The notes below the pieces were generated by a model, which was not told where the DNA came from, made no database searches, and worked only from the letters and a program-made list of their open reading frames with translations. Below are positions 1 to 7,474 of a stretch of 64,000 bases of DNA, in pieces; position 1 is the first letter of the stretch; each line of letters begins with the position of its first letter. Made by a program: the position numbers and the translations under genes. The stretch spans positions 1 through 64,000 of the IMG/VR virus record IMGVR_UViG_3300044808_000010. The stretch is one strand, 5' to 3'. This DNA comes from a virus.

Positions 1-2
1 CG

Positions 3-500
3 CGCATGGCAGAAGAGGCCGACATACAGGCGGGGCATCGCGTGTTAGAGCCAAGCGCGGGAACCGGCAATCTAATCATTGCGATCAAGGAATTGGGCTT
101 TAACGGTAACATTCATCTTGATGCAATCGAGATCAATTACGACCTATGCAAAAAGCTGCGCGGCTACGGCATCGAAGTTGATCAGCAAGACTTTCTCGAA
201 GTCGAAAAGCCGTACTGCCCTGACGCGCCGGACGGATGGGATCGGATCGTGATGAATCCCCCGTTTGTCAATGGCGCGGATATCAAACACATACAGCACG
301 CGCAAACCCTTCTGAAGCCTGGGGGCCGACTCGTGGCGCTTTGTGCCAACGGGCCGCGCCAGCGCGCCGCCTTGCAGCCAATAGCCGACATTTGGGAGGA
401 CTTGCCAGCCGGATCATTCAAAGAGCAGGGAACCAATGTCAGCGTGGCATTACTGGTTATCAATGCGCCGGAAGCGCCAGCAGAAGGGCAGCTATTCTGA
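3..500 (+). CDS. SAM-dependent DNA adenine-type methyltransferase (5' end outside window)
   Basis: This is a class I methyltransferase that would transfer a methyl group from S-adenosylmethionine, probably to DNA. Counting from the Met at position 6, motif I (EPSAGTG) is at residues 15-21 and the catalytic NPPF is at 84-87, the arrangement of N6-adenine or N4-cytosine enzymes. The frame is open to the left edge, and the Met sits just before motif I, where family members usually have a longer N-terminus. The true start is therefore probably upstream of the window. The stop overlaps the start of the next gene (TGATG). The protein may modify phage DNA against restriction. The target base is not decidable from sequence. 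Confidence 0.85.
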   Translation, partial: RMAEEADIQAGHRVLEPSAGTGNLIIAIKELGFNGNIHLDAIEINYDLCKKLRGYGIEVDQQDFLEVEKPYCPDAPDGWDRIVMNPPFVNGADIKHIQHAQTLLKPGGRLVALCANGPRQRAALQPIADIWEDLPAGSFKEQGTNVSVALLVINAPEAPAEGQLF

Positions 501-949
501 TGGACACAACTCACCAGGACGAAATAGAGCGCCTCGGCTACGAACTGGACGAGATAAACGCCGCGCTTGGCTCTGGCTACTCATGGACACCTGCCGCCTT
601 GGATCGCATAGACCTGCGACTTGATACCATGTTCGAGCGCGTTTTGGGACACTCCCAGGTCTTAGGATTCAGGATCGCAGAACTGAATAACGCTTCCGCG
701 CAGTTGCGGAGAGAGTTGAGAGCCAAACCGTCACCCGCATCATTTTTGCATTTGAAGGCACCAACGACAGGCCATGATCATAACGCGCCTACCTTGTGCG
801 GACGAGACGATCCCGGCCTGTACGCCTACGCTTCCGCCACCAGCCCGGAATACGTTGATAAACTGCGCGAAGAATCCAAGACGGAGCCTTATCCTTTGTG
901 CCCTGATTGTGACGCCGCTTACATCCGAGGGGAGGCCGCTGATGCTTAG
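500..949 (+). CDS. hypothetical early protein with C-terminal Cys pair
   Basis: I do not recognise a family for this 149-residue protein. The start at 500 overlaps the upstream stop by one base, so translation is probably coupled. The N-terminal half is acidic and looks helical. The C-terminal half carries a CPDC motif in the context of a possible metal site, with an earlier Cys near the middle. The small Cys-containing design matches several other early proteins here. A longer open frame extends upstream but runs over the methyltransferase gene and is not needed. Confidence 0.6.
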   Translation: MDTTHQDEIERLGYELDEINAALGSGYSWTPAALDRIDLRLDTMFERVLGHSQVLGFRIAELNNASAQLRRELRAKPSPASFLHLKAPTTGHDHNAPTLCGRDDPGLYAYASATSPEYVDKLREESKTEPYPLCPDCDAAYIRGEAADA

Positions 950-1070
950 ATACCCGCCCCCGCCGCCGCCCGTTGAGAAAGACGAGTCCCGCTGGCACCT
1001 ATTGGCCGGGGGATTGGTGCTGATGGTTCTCTCGCTCGGCGCGTTCGTCCTGTTTTTGCTGGCAGAATAA
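942..1070 (+). CDS. small single-pass membrane protein
   Basis: This 42-residue protein starts at ATG 942 inside the last codons of the preceding gene, with GGGGAGG just upstream as ribosome-binding site. It has a run of Pro (residues 5-10), a charged stretch, and then one clear membrane helix of about 20 residues rich in Leu, Val and Gly near the C-terminus. No family is recognised. Phages often encode such peptides for membrane or lysis-control roles, but nothing here shows which. A palindromic repeat follows two bases after its stop codon. Confidence 0.6.
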   Translation: MLRYPPPPPPVEKDESRWHLLAGGLVLMVLSLGAFVLFLLAE

Positions 1071-1072
1071 AT

Positions 1073-1087
1073 TCCCCCACTGGGGGA
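1073..1087 (+). repeat. dispersed palindrome copy 1 (TCCCCCACTGGGGGA)
   Basis: Non-coding copy, beginning two bases after the TAA that ends the small membrane protein. It is a 13-base-core variant with ACT at the centre. Flanks (AAAT before, CAAAT after) match the extended element. Confidence 0.9.
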
Positions 1088-1099
1088 CAAATAAAACTC

Positions 1100-1128
1100 T
1101 TTCAATTTTGTCACTTACCTGTTAGGAT
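1100..1128 (+). promoter_or_regulatory. weak candidate sigma70-type promoter
   Basis: TTTCAA (1100-1105) and TAGGAT (1123-1128) are separated by 17 bases in the gap ahead of the gene at 1161. The -35 match is poor, so this is only a possibility. Confidence 0.25.
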
Positions 1129-1160
1129 GCGAATCCGCAGCGCGGGAAGGGAAATTGCCA

Positions 1161-1457
1161 ATGAAACGAGATGCCAGCATCCGATTAACGGACAAAGACA
1201 AACAAGCGGCTAAGGCTGCGACTTTGGGCGATGCGCACGGCGTAATTCAGCGCGACGGTACGCTTTGAATTATCCTGACGGTAGTGCGGTCGCACTACGG
1301 CGATAATCCGAAGAACCTGAGCGACAGGGAGAAAATCTACCGCGCCGGAAACGGAGTCGCAAACTGGCTTGGGTTTGATAGTTGGTTTGACATCCCACTC
1401 ATGCAAAGCCCCGAACGAATAACAGAATTCAGGCAGATAATTGAGACCGCACAATGA
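1161..1457 (+). pseudogene. small gene interrupted by one in-frame TGA
   Basis: An ATG at 1161 with GGGAAGGGAAA upstream opens a 35-codon frame that stops at TGA 1266-1268. The same frame then continues without interruption to 1457. The second part looks clearly protein-like (a Tyr-Gly-Asp-Asn stretch, Lys/Glu-rich helix, Trp-Leu-Gly-Phe) and ends overlapping the next ATG at 1454, as its neighbours do. The pair would make one protein of about 98 residues. Alternatives are two separate genes (the second from GTG 1284, with no good ribosome site), a base error in the assembly, or true decay. TGA is used as a normal stop throughout the window, so a changed genetic code is unlikely. Confidence 0.5.
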
Positions 1458-2173
1458 CGCTCAAAGTATTGTACTTCGACGTGGAAACGATCCCTGACTA
1501 CTCGCGCTCTGACCTGTGGCAGCAAGGGATAGTCGCGCCGGACCCGCCCGTAACAGCCACGCCGGAAGAGGCTGCGTTTCTCGCCCAGCAATACCAAAAG
1601 CGTCAAATGAAGCGTATGGCCTTGCAACCGGAAGCGTGCCAGATCGTCGGCCTTAACGTGATCCTTGGCGATGGCGAACCGAAATCAGGATGGGCGGGCG
1701 AGATAAACCCAGCGACAGGTCAAGCATTTTCGGAATCTGATCTGCTTACCCTCTTTTGGTCATGGGCCGCGCAATGCCCGCGCCTGATCGGCTTCAACTG
1801 TCTTCGCTTCGATATCCCGGTAATCCTGACGCGCAGCGCCTTGCTTGGCGTGATGCCGACCGTGAATTTCTTTGATGAAAAACCGTGGAGTGATCGGGTG
1901 GTGGATTTGCTGCGTCGCCGCTTCAAGGACGCCTCCCGCGATTCCTACATGAGCTTGAAAGCGCTGCGGCGCGTGCTGCAACTGCCAATCCCGGAAAAGT
2001 ACGCAGAGGTCATGGATAACACCGGAGCAGACGTGGAGTCGCTTTACTTGCAATTTCTGGCGGGCGACCAGGAGGCGCTGCGGTTGCTGAAATTATATGG
2101 CGAATTGGATGTGCTCTCCACAAAACTTTTGGCCCAGCTATGGAGTGGGTATTTCTTTGGGAGGATTGAGTGA
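1454..2173 (+). CDS. DEDD-family 3'-5' exonuclease
   Basis: The 239-residue protein is a ribonuclease-H-fold exonuclease of the type found in DNA polymerase proofreading domains, here free-standing. Exo I is YFDVET (residues 7-12, metal ligands D9 and E11). Exo II lies in IGFNCLRFDIPV. A third acidic site appears near the C-terminus in YGELDV. It would remove nucleotides from 3' ends during phage replication, recombination or host DNA breakdown. The gene starts on the last bases of the preceding frame and its stop overlaps the next start region, so it sits in an early operon with the helicase at 2928. Confidence 0.85.
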   Translation: MTLKVLYFDVETIPDYSRSDLWQQGIVAPDPPVTATPEEAAFLAQQYQKRQMKRMALQPEACQIVGLNVILGDGEPKSGWAGEINPATGQAFSESDLLTLFWSWAAQCPRLIGFNCLRFDIPVILTRSALLGVMPTVNFFDEKPWSDRVVDLLRRRFKDASRDSYMSLKALRRVLQLPIPEKYAEVMDNTGADVESLYLQFLAGDQEALRLLKLYGELDVLSTKLLAQLWSGYFFGRIE

Positions 2174-2919
2174 TGCGACCTTTAACAAAAAAAGACGCTC
2201 GCCGGGTGCTGGAAATCGTTGACGCGGGCCTGACTAATGGTTTGGGTGTTCCTAAGCCCGGCAAGATGTGCGTAGAGGCCGCTATTTGCTTTGCGCTGGA
2301 ACTTCCCCACGGTGATGAACCTGAATGCGTAGCGTCTTGCATTCGTCGCTATAAAATTCGGATCAACGATTCCAAATGGTCATCTAACGCCGCGCGCGCT
2401 GAAGGCATGAGGCGCGCGGCAATCGCCCAACTTGGGAGTGTTGATATAGATCAAGTCGCGTGGGCTCGCTACGTTGCCGAACAGGTGATCCGGCAAATCC
2501 TCCCTATCCCGCTACGTGCCCTCGCGCTTCGACAAAAAGACAAAGTAAAAGCCGAGCGACTTATCGAAGCCGCTCTGCGATGTGAAAAGGAAGGCACGCG
2601 AGAGGCGGCATTAGAAGGGCGTGCTGCTGCTGCTTATGCTGCTGCTGCTGATGCTGCTGCTGATGCTGCTGCTGATGCTGCTTATGCTGCTGCTTATGCT
2701 GCTGCTGCTTATGCTGCTGCTTATGCTGCTGCTGATGCTGCTGCTGATGCTGCTGCTGATGCTGCTTATGCTGCTGCTTATGCTGCTGCTGATGCGAAGG
2801 CGAAAGAGCGCGACCGCGTTCTATCCATCGCCGCTGAAATCTGCGTTCAGGCTTGCGTGAAATTCAAAACCCAAGGCAGTAAGTGGCTTGACCTCGCGCC
2901 AATGCCCGCAAAACAGTAG
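2173..2919 (+). CDS. Ala-repeat protein resembling putative immunity (Imm5-like) proteins
   Basis: The N-terminal ~140 residues resemble a family annotated as putative immunity protein in phages and plasmids (family memory, not searched). Typical parts are an MCVEAA segment, PHGDEP, and a SKWSSNAAR stretch. From about residue 151 the chain becomes a tract of Ala-Ala-(Ala)-Tyr/Asp repeats, about 57 codons, and then ends in a charged helix. ATG 2173 is preferred over GTG 2170 because GGGAGG at 2159-2164 is well spaced. Function is unknown. The helical repeat may form a solenoid or stalk. The near absence of synonymous codon change suggests recent growth by slippage. Confidence 0.6.
   Translation: MRPLTKKDARRVLEIVDAGLTNGLGVPKPGKMCVEAAICFALELPHGDEPECVASCIRRYKIRINDSKWSSNAARAEGMRRAAIAQLGSVDIDQVAWARYVAEQVIRQILPIPLRALALRQKDKVKAERLIEAALRCEKEGTREAALEGRAAAAYAAAADAAADAAADAAYAAAYAAAAYAAAYAAADAAADAAADAAYAAAYAAADAKAKERDRVLSIAAEICVQACVKFKTQGSKWLDLAPMPAKQ
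2623..2793 (+). repeat. GCT/GAT/TAT microsatellite encoding Ala-Tyr/Asp repeats
   Basis: About 57 codons are almost only GCT, interrupted every three or four codons by GAT or TAT. No other Ala codon is used within the tract, while GCG and GCC are common just outside. Any change in repeat number keeps the frame. Confidence 0.9.
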
Positions 2920-2927
2920 GAACCCGC

Positions 2928-5300
2928 GTGCGCCTCGTAAAAAACGCAGACCGTTTTATGTTCCATTGCGAATACTCCGAAAGGTTTATCGCAAAGCAGG
3001 CGGGCTGCGCCTGGGCGCCGCAAGAACGGATCTGGTTTACCCAAAATCCAAGGGTCGCATTGAAGCTCGCCGCCTACGCCAGTGATGAGTTGAGACAAGA
3101 ACTCATGGGCAGCGCGCAAGGTCTTCCCGATCCTGATAAGGCAACGCTCGAACTAAAAGATGGCGTGTGGCAATACTTTTCACCCGCGGCCTTGAACGCT
3201 TATCCCAAGGACGCCGGATTCAAAGTTTCAAAGCATCCATTCTTTCATTGGATCACGGAGGACGTTTCTGCGGCGCTAAAGCTCTACTTGGCGGCCTCTG
3301 AGTCTATTCCAGATGGCTTTGTATGCCCTGTCGAGGCGCAGGCTGTCCTGGCGGCTGAAAGAGCGCGGCGGGCGGCGGCGATAGTGGGTTCGCGCTCGAT
3401 CACGGCGGCCGCTGACGCCCTGCCTGAGTACGCGGTGCCGGACCCGGCCAAGGGGTTCGAACTCTTGCCTTGCCAAGTCGCCGCGGTGCTGTACGCCAAA
3501 GATAAAGACGTCGTGATCTTCGGAGATGAAATGCGGATCGGCAAGTCCCCGGAAAGTATTTGCTGGGCGAACTGCCACCGTGATGTGAAGCGCGTCCTCA
3601 TCATTGCGAAGAAGACGATCAAGTTGAACTGGCTGCGCGAATGGCAGCGGTGGTCAACCCTCGGCCTGACCGTTGGCGTGGCGTGGGGACTCTCTGATTG
3701 GCCGGACACGGACGTTGTAATTGCGAACGCTCAAATCCTCGGACATCCGAAAGATAAGATGATCGTTCCGGTTCTGCTGAAGTCCGGCAAGCAGAAAATG
3801 AAGAAGACCAAAAAGGGGGACGTTCCGGCCACGAAGAAAGTCTATCGCATGCGGCCAGAGATTCTGGCGGTTCCGTGGGACATGGTGATTGTTGACGAAT
3901 GCCACGATTTTAAGACTATTGACACGGCCAGGCACCAATATCTCAACGCGCTGCAGCCGCCGAAGCGCGCACTCTTAACCGGCACGCTGAGCCCAAACGG
4001 TCGCGCAATGGAAATCTGGCCGGCGCTAAACTGGATTGATTCTGAGGCGTTCCCGGAGAAAGACCGATTCAAATTTGCTCTGAAATTCGCCGGCGCTAAG
4101 CGTGGTCCCTTTGGGTGGGATATCTCCGGCGCTACCAATCTTGATGAACTGCAATTCATTCTGAGAAGTAAGTACATGGTGAGACGCTTATTTTCAGAAG
4201 TTTATTCTGAATTCCCGAAGCGTCGGCGCCAACTCATTGAGTTTCCCTGCCCGGATGATGGGTTCATTAACGAGCAGGACCGGCTTTGGAAGCGCTACAC
4301 CGACATCGGGACTAAAGTGCGCGAGGCAGTCGGTGATTCTGAAGTTACTGTTGACGTCACCGAGCATCACGAAGACGTGCGCGAACTCAGGAGCGACCGA
4401 CTGGCTTGCTTCGAAGATATGTCGCGGATCCGCCACGAAGACGCCATAAAACGAATTCCTTTTATCGTGGAGCACTTGAAAGAAGTTCTCGAAGAAACTC
4501 CGAAGGCGGTCTGCTTTGCGTGGCATAACGATGTTGTCGAAGCAATCGCCGCCGAATTTCCCGGGTGTGTCGTAATTTACGGCAAGACGCCGGGAAATAA
4601 GCGCGTCGCCATGCAGGACAGATTCAACGCCATGCCGACCGGCCTTGCGATTCTCGGCATTGCTATCTGCGAGGGACTGGACATGAGTTCGGCGTCTGTT
4701 GGCGTGATGGCAGAGTGTTCATGGGTGCCGAAAGATATCAACCAGGCAGAGGCGCGGCTTGAGAATCCATTCAAAAACGAATCCTCGCTGATTCAATACT
4801 GTGCGTTTCAAGGCTCACTCGACGCTCACATGGCAAACATGGTGGTCGATAAGGAAGAAATCAATTTCAGCGCCTTGGATAAAGAATTAGTCGCCATGGC
4901 GGAGTTTCGCGCTGTCTCCCCCATGGGGGAGGAAATTGAGTTGCCGGAGAAGCGCGAGGCGACCGGGCCTGAAGTCGCAGAGGTGGCCAGCGATTCATTA
5001 GGAAATTTGCTGGTGGCCAACGAAAACCCCAATAAAAACCCCGGACCAGTTTCCGGCAATGGCCAAACGCTTTCCGAGGCGGATTGTCAGGCGATCCACG
5101 CCGCAGTAAGAACGATAGCCGCCCGATGCGATGGCGCACTGGCGCACGATTCGGTAGGTTTCAATGGTGTTGACACAAGGTTCGGACACAGCCTTGCGGT
5201 TTGTGAACGATTGACGTCGCTACAGGCTCAAGCGGCCTTGAAGATGCTGCGCAAGTATTCGGCGCAGTTGAATGGACAGTTAGAGAGGTTCTATGCCTGA
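2928..5300 (+). CDS. SNF2-like superfamily 2 DNA helicase/translocase
   Basis: This 790-residue protein is an ATP-driven DNA translocase. Motif I is GDEMRIGKS (residues 199-207), close to the SNF2 form DEMGLGKT. Motif II is VDECH (322-326). Motif III is LTGTLSPNG near 348. The C-terminal RecA lobe follows to about residue 640. The N-terminal ~120 residues resemble the region ahead of the helicase core in phage SMARCAL1-type proteins. A variable tail after residue 660 begins with a dispersed palindrome copy (SPMGEE). The start is GTG 2928 with AGGAA just upstream. It probably remodels replication forks or recombination intermediates with the nearby nucleases. Confidence 0.85.
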   Translation: MRLVKNADRFMFHCEYSERFIAKQAGCAWAPQERIWFTQNPRVALKLAAYASDELRQELMGSAQGLPDPDKATLELKDGVWQYFSPAALNAYPKDAGFKVSKHPFFHWITEDVSAALKLYLAASESIPDGFVCPVEAQAVLAAERARRAAAIVGSRSITAAADALPEYAVPDPAKGFELLPCQVAAVLYAKDKDVVIFGDEMRIGKSPESICWANCHRDVKRVLIIAKKTIKLNWLREWQRWSTLGLTVGVAWGLSDWPDTDVVIANAQILGHPKDKMIVPVLLKSGKQKMKKTKKGDVPATKKVYRMRPEILAVPWDMVIVDECHDFKTIDTARHQYLNALQPPKRALLTGTLSPNGRAMEIWPALNWIDSEAFPEKDRFKFALKFAGAKRGPFGWDISGATNLDELQFILRSKYMVRRLFSEVYSEFPKRRRQLIEFPCPDDGFINEQDRLWKRYTDIGTKVREAVGDSEVTVDVTEHHEDVRELRSDRLACFEDMSRIRHEDAIKRIPFIVEHLKEVLEETPKAVCFAWHNDVVEAIAAEFPGCVVIYGKTPGNKRVAMQDRFNAMPTGLAILGIAICEGLDMSSASVGVMAECSWVPKDINQAEARLENPFKNESSLIQYCAFQGSLDAHMANMVVDKEEINFSALDKELVAMAEFRAVSPMGEEIELPEKREATGPEVAEVASDSLGNLLVANENPNKNPGPVSGNGQTLSEADCQAIHAAVRTIAARCDGALAHDSVGFNGVDTRFGHSLAVCERLTSLQAQAALKMLRKYSAQLNGQLERFYA
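4917..4930 (+). repeat. dispersed palindrome copy 2
   Basis: TCCCCCATGGGGGA in frame in the helicase gene, encoding S-P-M-G-E from residue 664, at the boundary between helicase core and C-terminal tail. Confidence 0.95.
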
Positions 5301-5490
5301 CTATGATTTTCTCGCAGACGCGAAAGGGCTTTACTGCCAAGGTGAGGGGAAACCGGGCGAGGCTCAAGCCGCCGCCCAAATCTCTATCGCGATCAGCCTA
5401 CAACGTATTGCAGACGCGCTGGAAACCCTGAGCAGGGCAGTAGAACCCTTTGGCGATCAGACTTATCTGAGAACGCACGATGACATTTGA
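5293..5490 (+). CDS. hypothetical small early protein
   Basis: This 65-residue protein overlaps the helicase gene end by 8 bases and the next gene by 11, which is the typical packing here. The middle (AQAAAQISIAISLQRIADALETL) is an amphipathic helix, probably a coiled coil. No family is recognised. Confidence 0.55.
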   Translation: MPDYDFLADAKGLYCQGEGKPGEAQAAAQISIAISLQRIADALETLSRAVEPFGDQTYLRTHDDI

Positions 5491-6271
5491 CTTGCTCCAA
5501 CACTTCTCCATCACCTTCGATGAGTCCCGCCATCTTTACGCCCGCAACGGCGAGAAGATCGACGGAGTAACGAGTGTGATCCCTTATCTTGAAGGCAACG
5601 ACTTCCTCGATAAGAATCCAGGCGTAATGGAGCGAGCAGGCGAGCGCGGACATCGCGTGGCAAAGTTTATTGAACTCGCAGAAGACGCGCTCAGCGTCAA
5701 GCAGATCGTGTCCTTGCCGCCAAATAGCGCCCCGGCTCAATGGGCGCGATGGCTCCAAGATGACCCAGCGTGCGAAGGCTACCTACGCTTCAAAAGAGAT
5801 ACAGGTTTCACCGCACGAAAATTCCCCCATGGGGGACAAATCGCCTCTGAGCTTTTCGTCTACCATCCAACGCTGGGCTACGCTGGCCGCCTCGACATTG
5901 CGGGCGAACTTCCGCTAACGAAGATGAAGGGGCCGGGCCTGATCGAAGTCAAAGCCAGCGCGGAAATTCCAAAGACGGTCGGATGGCAAGCCGCCGCCTA
6001 CCTCGAAGCCTTCAACAAGAATGCGCATCTGTACGAACTGCCCAAACTGAAGTGGCGCGCGTGCCTGCATCTCAACCCGGCGAAATACCGATGCGGGTAC
6101 AGGCTCGAACCACTTACTGATCCGAACGACTTCTCGAGCTTTGCGTGCCTGCTGGGAGCGCACAGGCTGGCGCGAAGATTAAGTCTCAGCATTGAATTCA
6201 AACCCATTGCCGATAACGGCGTCTCAGATGAGGCGGCAAATGCGGCAACGCCATCGGAGGTATTCGCGTGA
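5480..6271 (+). CDS. PD-(D/E)XK superfamily nuclease
   Basis: A 263-residue nuclease of the phage exonuclease/RecB-like type. The catalytic set is visible as GYAGRLD (D139) followed by LIEVKAS (E156, K158), and then a helix with VGWQAAAYLEAF, where the Gln is the usual extra motif. It would degrade or process double-stranded DNA ends for recombination or repair. A palindrome copy encoding F-P-H-G-G-Q begins at residue 115, directly before the first catalytic strand, where relatives normally have a short loop. Start ATG 5480 overlaps the preceding small gene. Confidence 0.82.
   Translation: MTFDLLQHFSITFDESRHLYARNGEKIDGVTSVIPYLEGNDFLDKNPGVMERAGERGHRVAKFIELAEDALSVKQIVSLPPNSAPAQWARWLQDDPACEGYLRFKRDTGFTARKFPHGGQIASELFVYHPTLGYAGRLDIAGELPLTKMKGPGLIEVKASAEIPKTVGWQAAAYLEAFNKNAHLYELPKLKWRACLHLNPAKYRCGYRLEPLTDPNDFSSFACLLGAHRLARRLSLSIEFKPIADNGVSDEAANAATPSEVFA
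5823..5836 (+). repeat. dispersed palindrome copy 3
   Basis: TCCCCCATGGGGGA within the nuclease gene, read one frame over from most copies so that it encodes F-P-H-G-G. Flanks GAAAAT and CAAAT match the full element. Confidence 0.95.
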
Positions 6272-6468
6272 GCACCCCAAAGTTCAAGTTAGGCGGCTAC
6301 CCGCTCAGCAAAAAGGCGAAGGCTCGCAAGGTAAAAGTTAGAGTTGAGACGCTCCGACTCGCCCTGCGCGCTCTTGAAGATGTTCACAACCACGCCATCA
6401 GTTATTCCGAAGAACTCCTAAAAGACGCGATGGTTACAATGCTTGAAGAACTCAGAGGGAAATTATGA
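6268..6468 (+). CDS. hypothetical small early protein
   Basis: A 66-residue basic-then-acidic protein begins at GTG 6268, overlapping the nuclease stop (GTGA), with CGGAGG seven bases upstream. It looks mainly alpha-helical. No family is recognised. Its end overlaps the next ATG in the same ATGA manner, so it is coupled within the operon. Confidence 0.6.
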   Translation: MSTPKFKLGGYPLSKKAKARKVKVRVETLRLALRALEDVHNHAISYSEELLKDAMVTMLEELRGKL

Positions 6469-7289
6469 CACCTGAAACCGAAACGCGCCCTATCCCATCC
6501 GAAGTAACCGCGCTGGCGCAGACTGCTCCGCATTTCTTAGAGCAAGTGCGCGTCATCGAATCCGGCGAAGACATGCAGCTTGCCATGGCAGAGCTAAAGC
6601 AAATCAAAGCTAGTCTCGCCACTTTCAAGCCCGCACGCGATGAGTTTTTGCGCCCTGCGCGTGAAGCGCTCAAAGCCTATGAGAAACGCTTCGACGATGC
6701 CGCTGCGCCGATCATCACGAAACTGAATCTCGCAAAGAGCCAGTGGGAAACGGGCATTCTCACTTACAACCGCGCTGAGCAAGCCCGCGCCGCCGAAGAG
6801 AATCGCCGCCGGGAAGAAGAAGTCCAGAAGCAACAGGCTCAGATGCGTGCTCAAGCTGCCGCTGAGGCCGCGCGCGCTGCCGCTCAGGCTGCGGAGAAGC
6901 GCCGGAAGGCCGAAGAGGCTGCTAACGCCGGAAAGGCTGCGCAGGCGGCGAAACTGGCGTCACAGGCGGACAGCATCGAGGCGGCTGCGGAAACGAAGGT
7001 GGCGGTGCTGGAGACGACCGCCGCCAGCATTACCGCGCCGAGTGTTGAAGCCGACGTACCAAAGTCCGAGGCGGGCGGGTTTCGTAAGACCTATGGCGCC
7101 CATGTCGAGGATTTCGAGGCGCTGGTCTGCGCGATCGCAAAAGGCATTGAGAGCGGGAGCGGGTTTCCCTCAATCACGTTGCTGAAGATCGACCAGGCGA
7201 ACTTGAATCGACAAGCCACGGCGCTGAAAGAACACATGAACATCCCCGGAGTGAAACTTGACGTAAAAGTGGGCGTCGTTTCGCGGTAG
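6465..7289 (+). CDS. coiled-coil protein, recombination-region type
   Basis: This 274-residue protein has an N-terminal helical domain (residues 1-105), a long Ala/Glu/Arg/Lys-rich coiled coil (about 105-185), and a C-terminal globular part. The C-terminal part ends NRQATALKEHMNIPGVKL, a signature I associate with phage proteins encoded beside single-strand annealing or exonuclease genes. Its place after the PD-(D/E)XK nuclease fits that role, but no catalytic residues are visible. It closes the first early operon; a promoter starts just after its stop. Confidence 0.6.
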   Translation: MTPETETRPIPSEVTALAQTAPHFLEQVRVIESGEDMQLAMAELKQIKASLATFKPARDEFLRPAREALKAYEKRFDDAAAPIITKLNLAKSQWETGILTYNRAEQARAAEENRRREEEVQKQQAQMRAQAAAEAARAAAQAAEKRRKAEEAANAGKAAQAAKLASQADSIEAAAETKVAVLETTAASITAPSVEADVPKSEAGGFRKTYGAHVEDFEALVCAIAKGIESGSGFPSITLLKIDQANLNRQATALKEHMNIPGVKLDVKVGVVSR

Positions 7290-7318
7290 TTGCAACGATG
7301 AGTATTTCAACGTATAGT
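7290..7318 (+). promoter_or_regulatory. sigma70-type promoter for the HNH gene leader
   Basis: TTGCAA (7290-7295) and TATAGT (7313-7318) are separated by exactly 17 bases, a strong match for this class. The predicted start, about 7325, coincides with the left arm of the inverted repeat at 7326. Confidence 0.6.
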
Positions 7319-7325
7319 CCTTCTT

Positions 7326-7434
7326 GCGAAGATCATGTTGCGGGGCTTTTTTGTGATTGGCCTGCATCTAACAATTTGAGCTTCGAAGGGCGAATCCCTC
7401 CGATTTCCGGTCTATCACCCCGCATGATCTTCGC
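7326..7434 (+). ncRNA. structured leader RNA candidate bounded by a 17-bp inverted repeat
   Basis: The left arm GCGAAGATCATG-TTG-CGGGG (7326-7345) pairs with CCCCGCATGATCTTCGC (7418-7434), perfect except for a three-base bulge. It encloses about 72 bases with a small inner hairpin (AGGG-CGAAT-CCCT). A promoter ends just upstream and the HNH gene begins 40 bases downstream. The closed long-stem form suggests a folded 5' leader or an independent small RNA. No known riboswitch class is recognised. Confidence 0.5.
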
Positions 7435-7474
7435 AGACGTGCAGGTAAGACTTGAAGCGGAGGGGTTTTGCTTT

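Noticed and set aside
1161-1457. Alternative genetic code (TGA read as an amino acid)
   Set aside because: Many genes end in TGA with ATGA or TGATG overlaps that only make sense if TGA stops translation.
2621-2860. ORF of Leu/Met repeats (79 codons) on the + strand
   Set aside because: It is the shifted frame of the GCT/GAT tract of the Ala-repeat gene, with no start signal.
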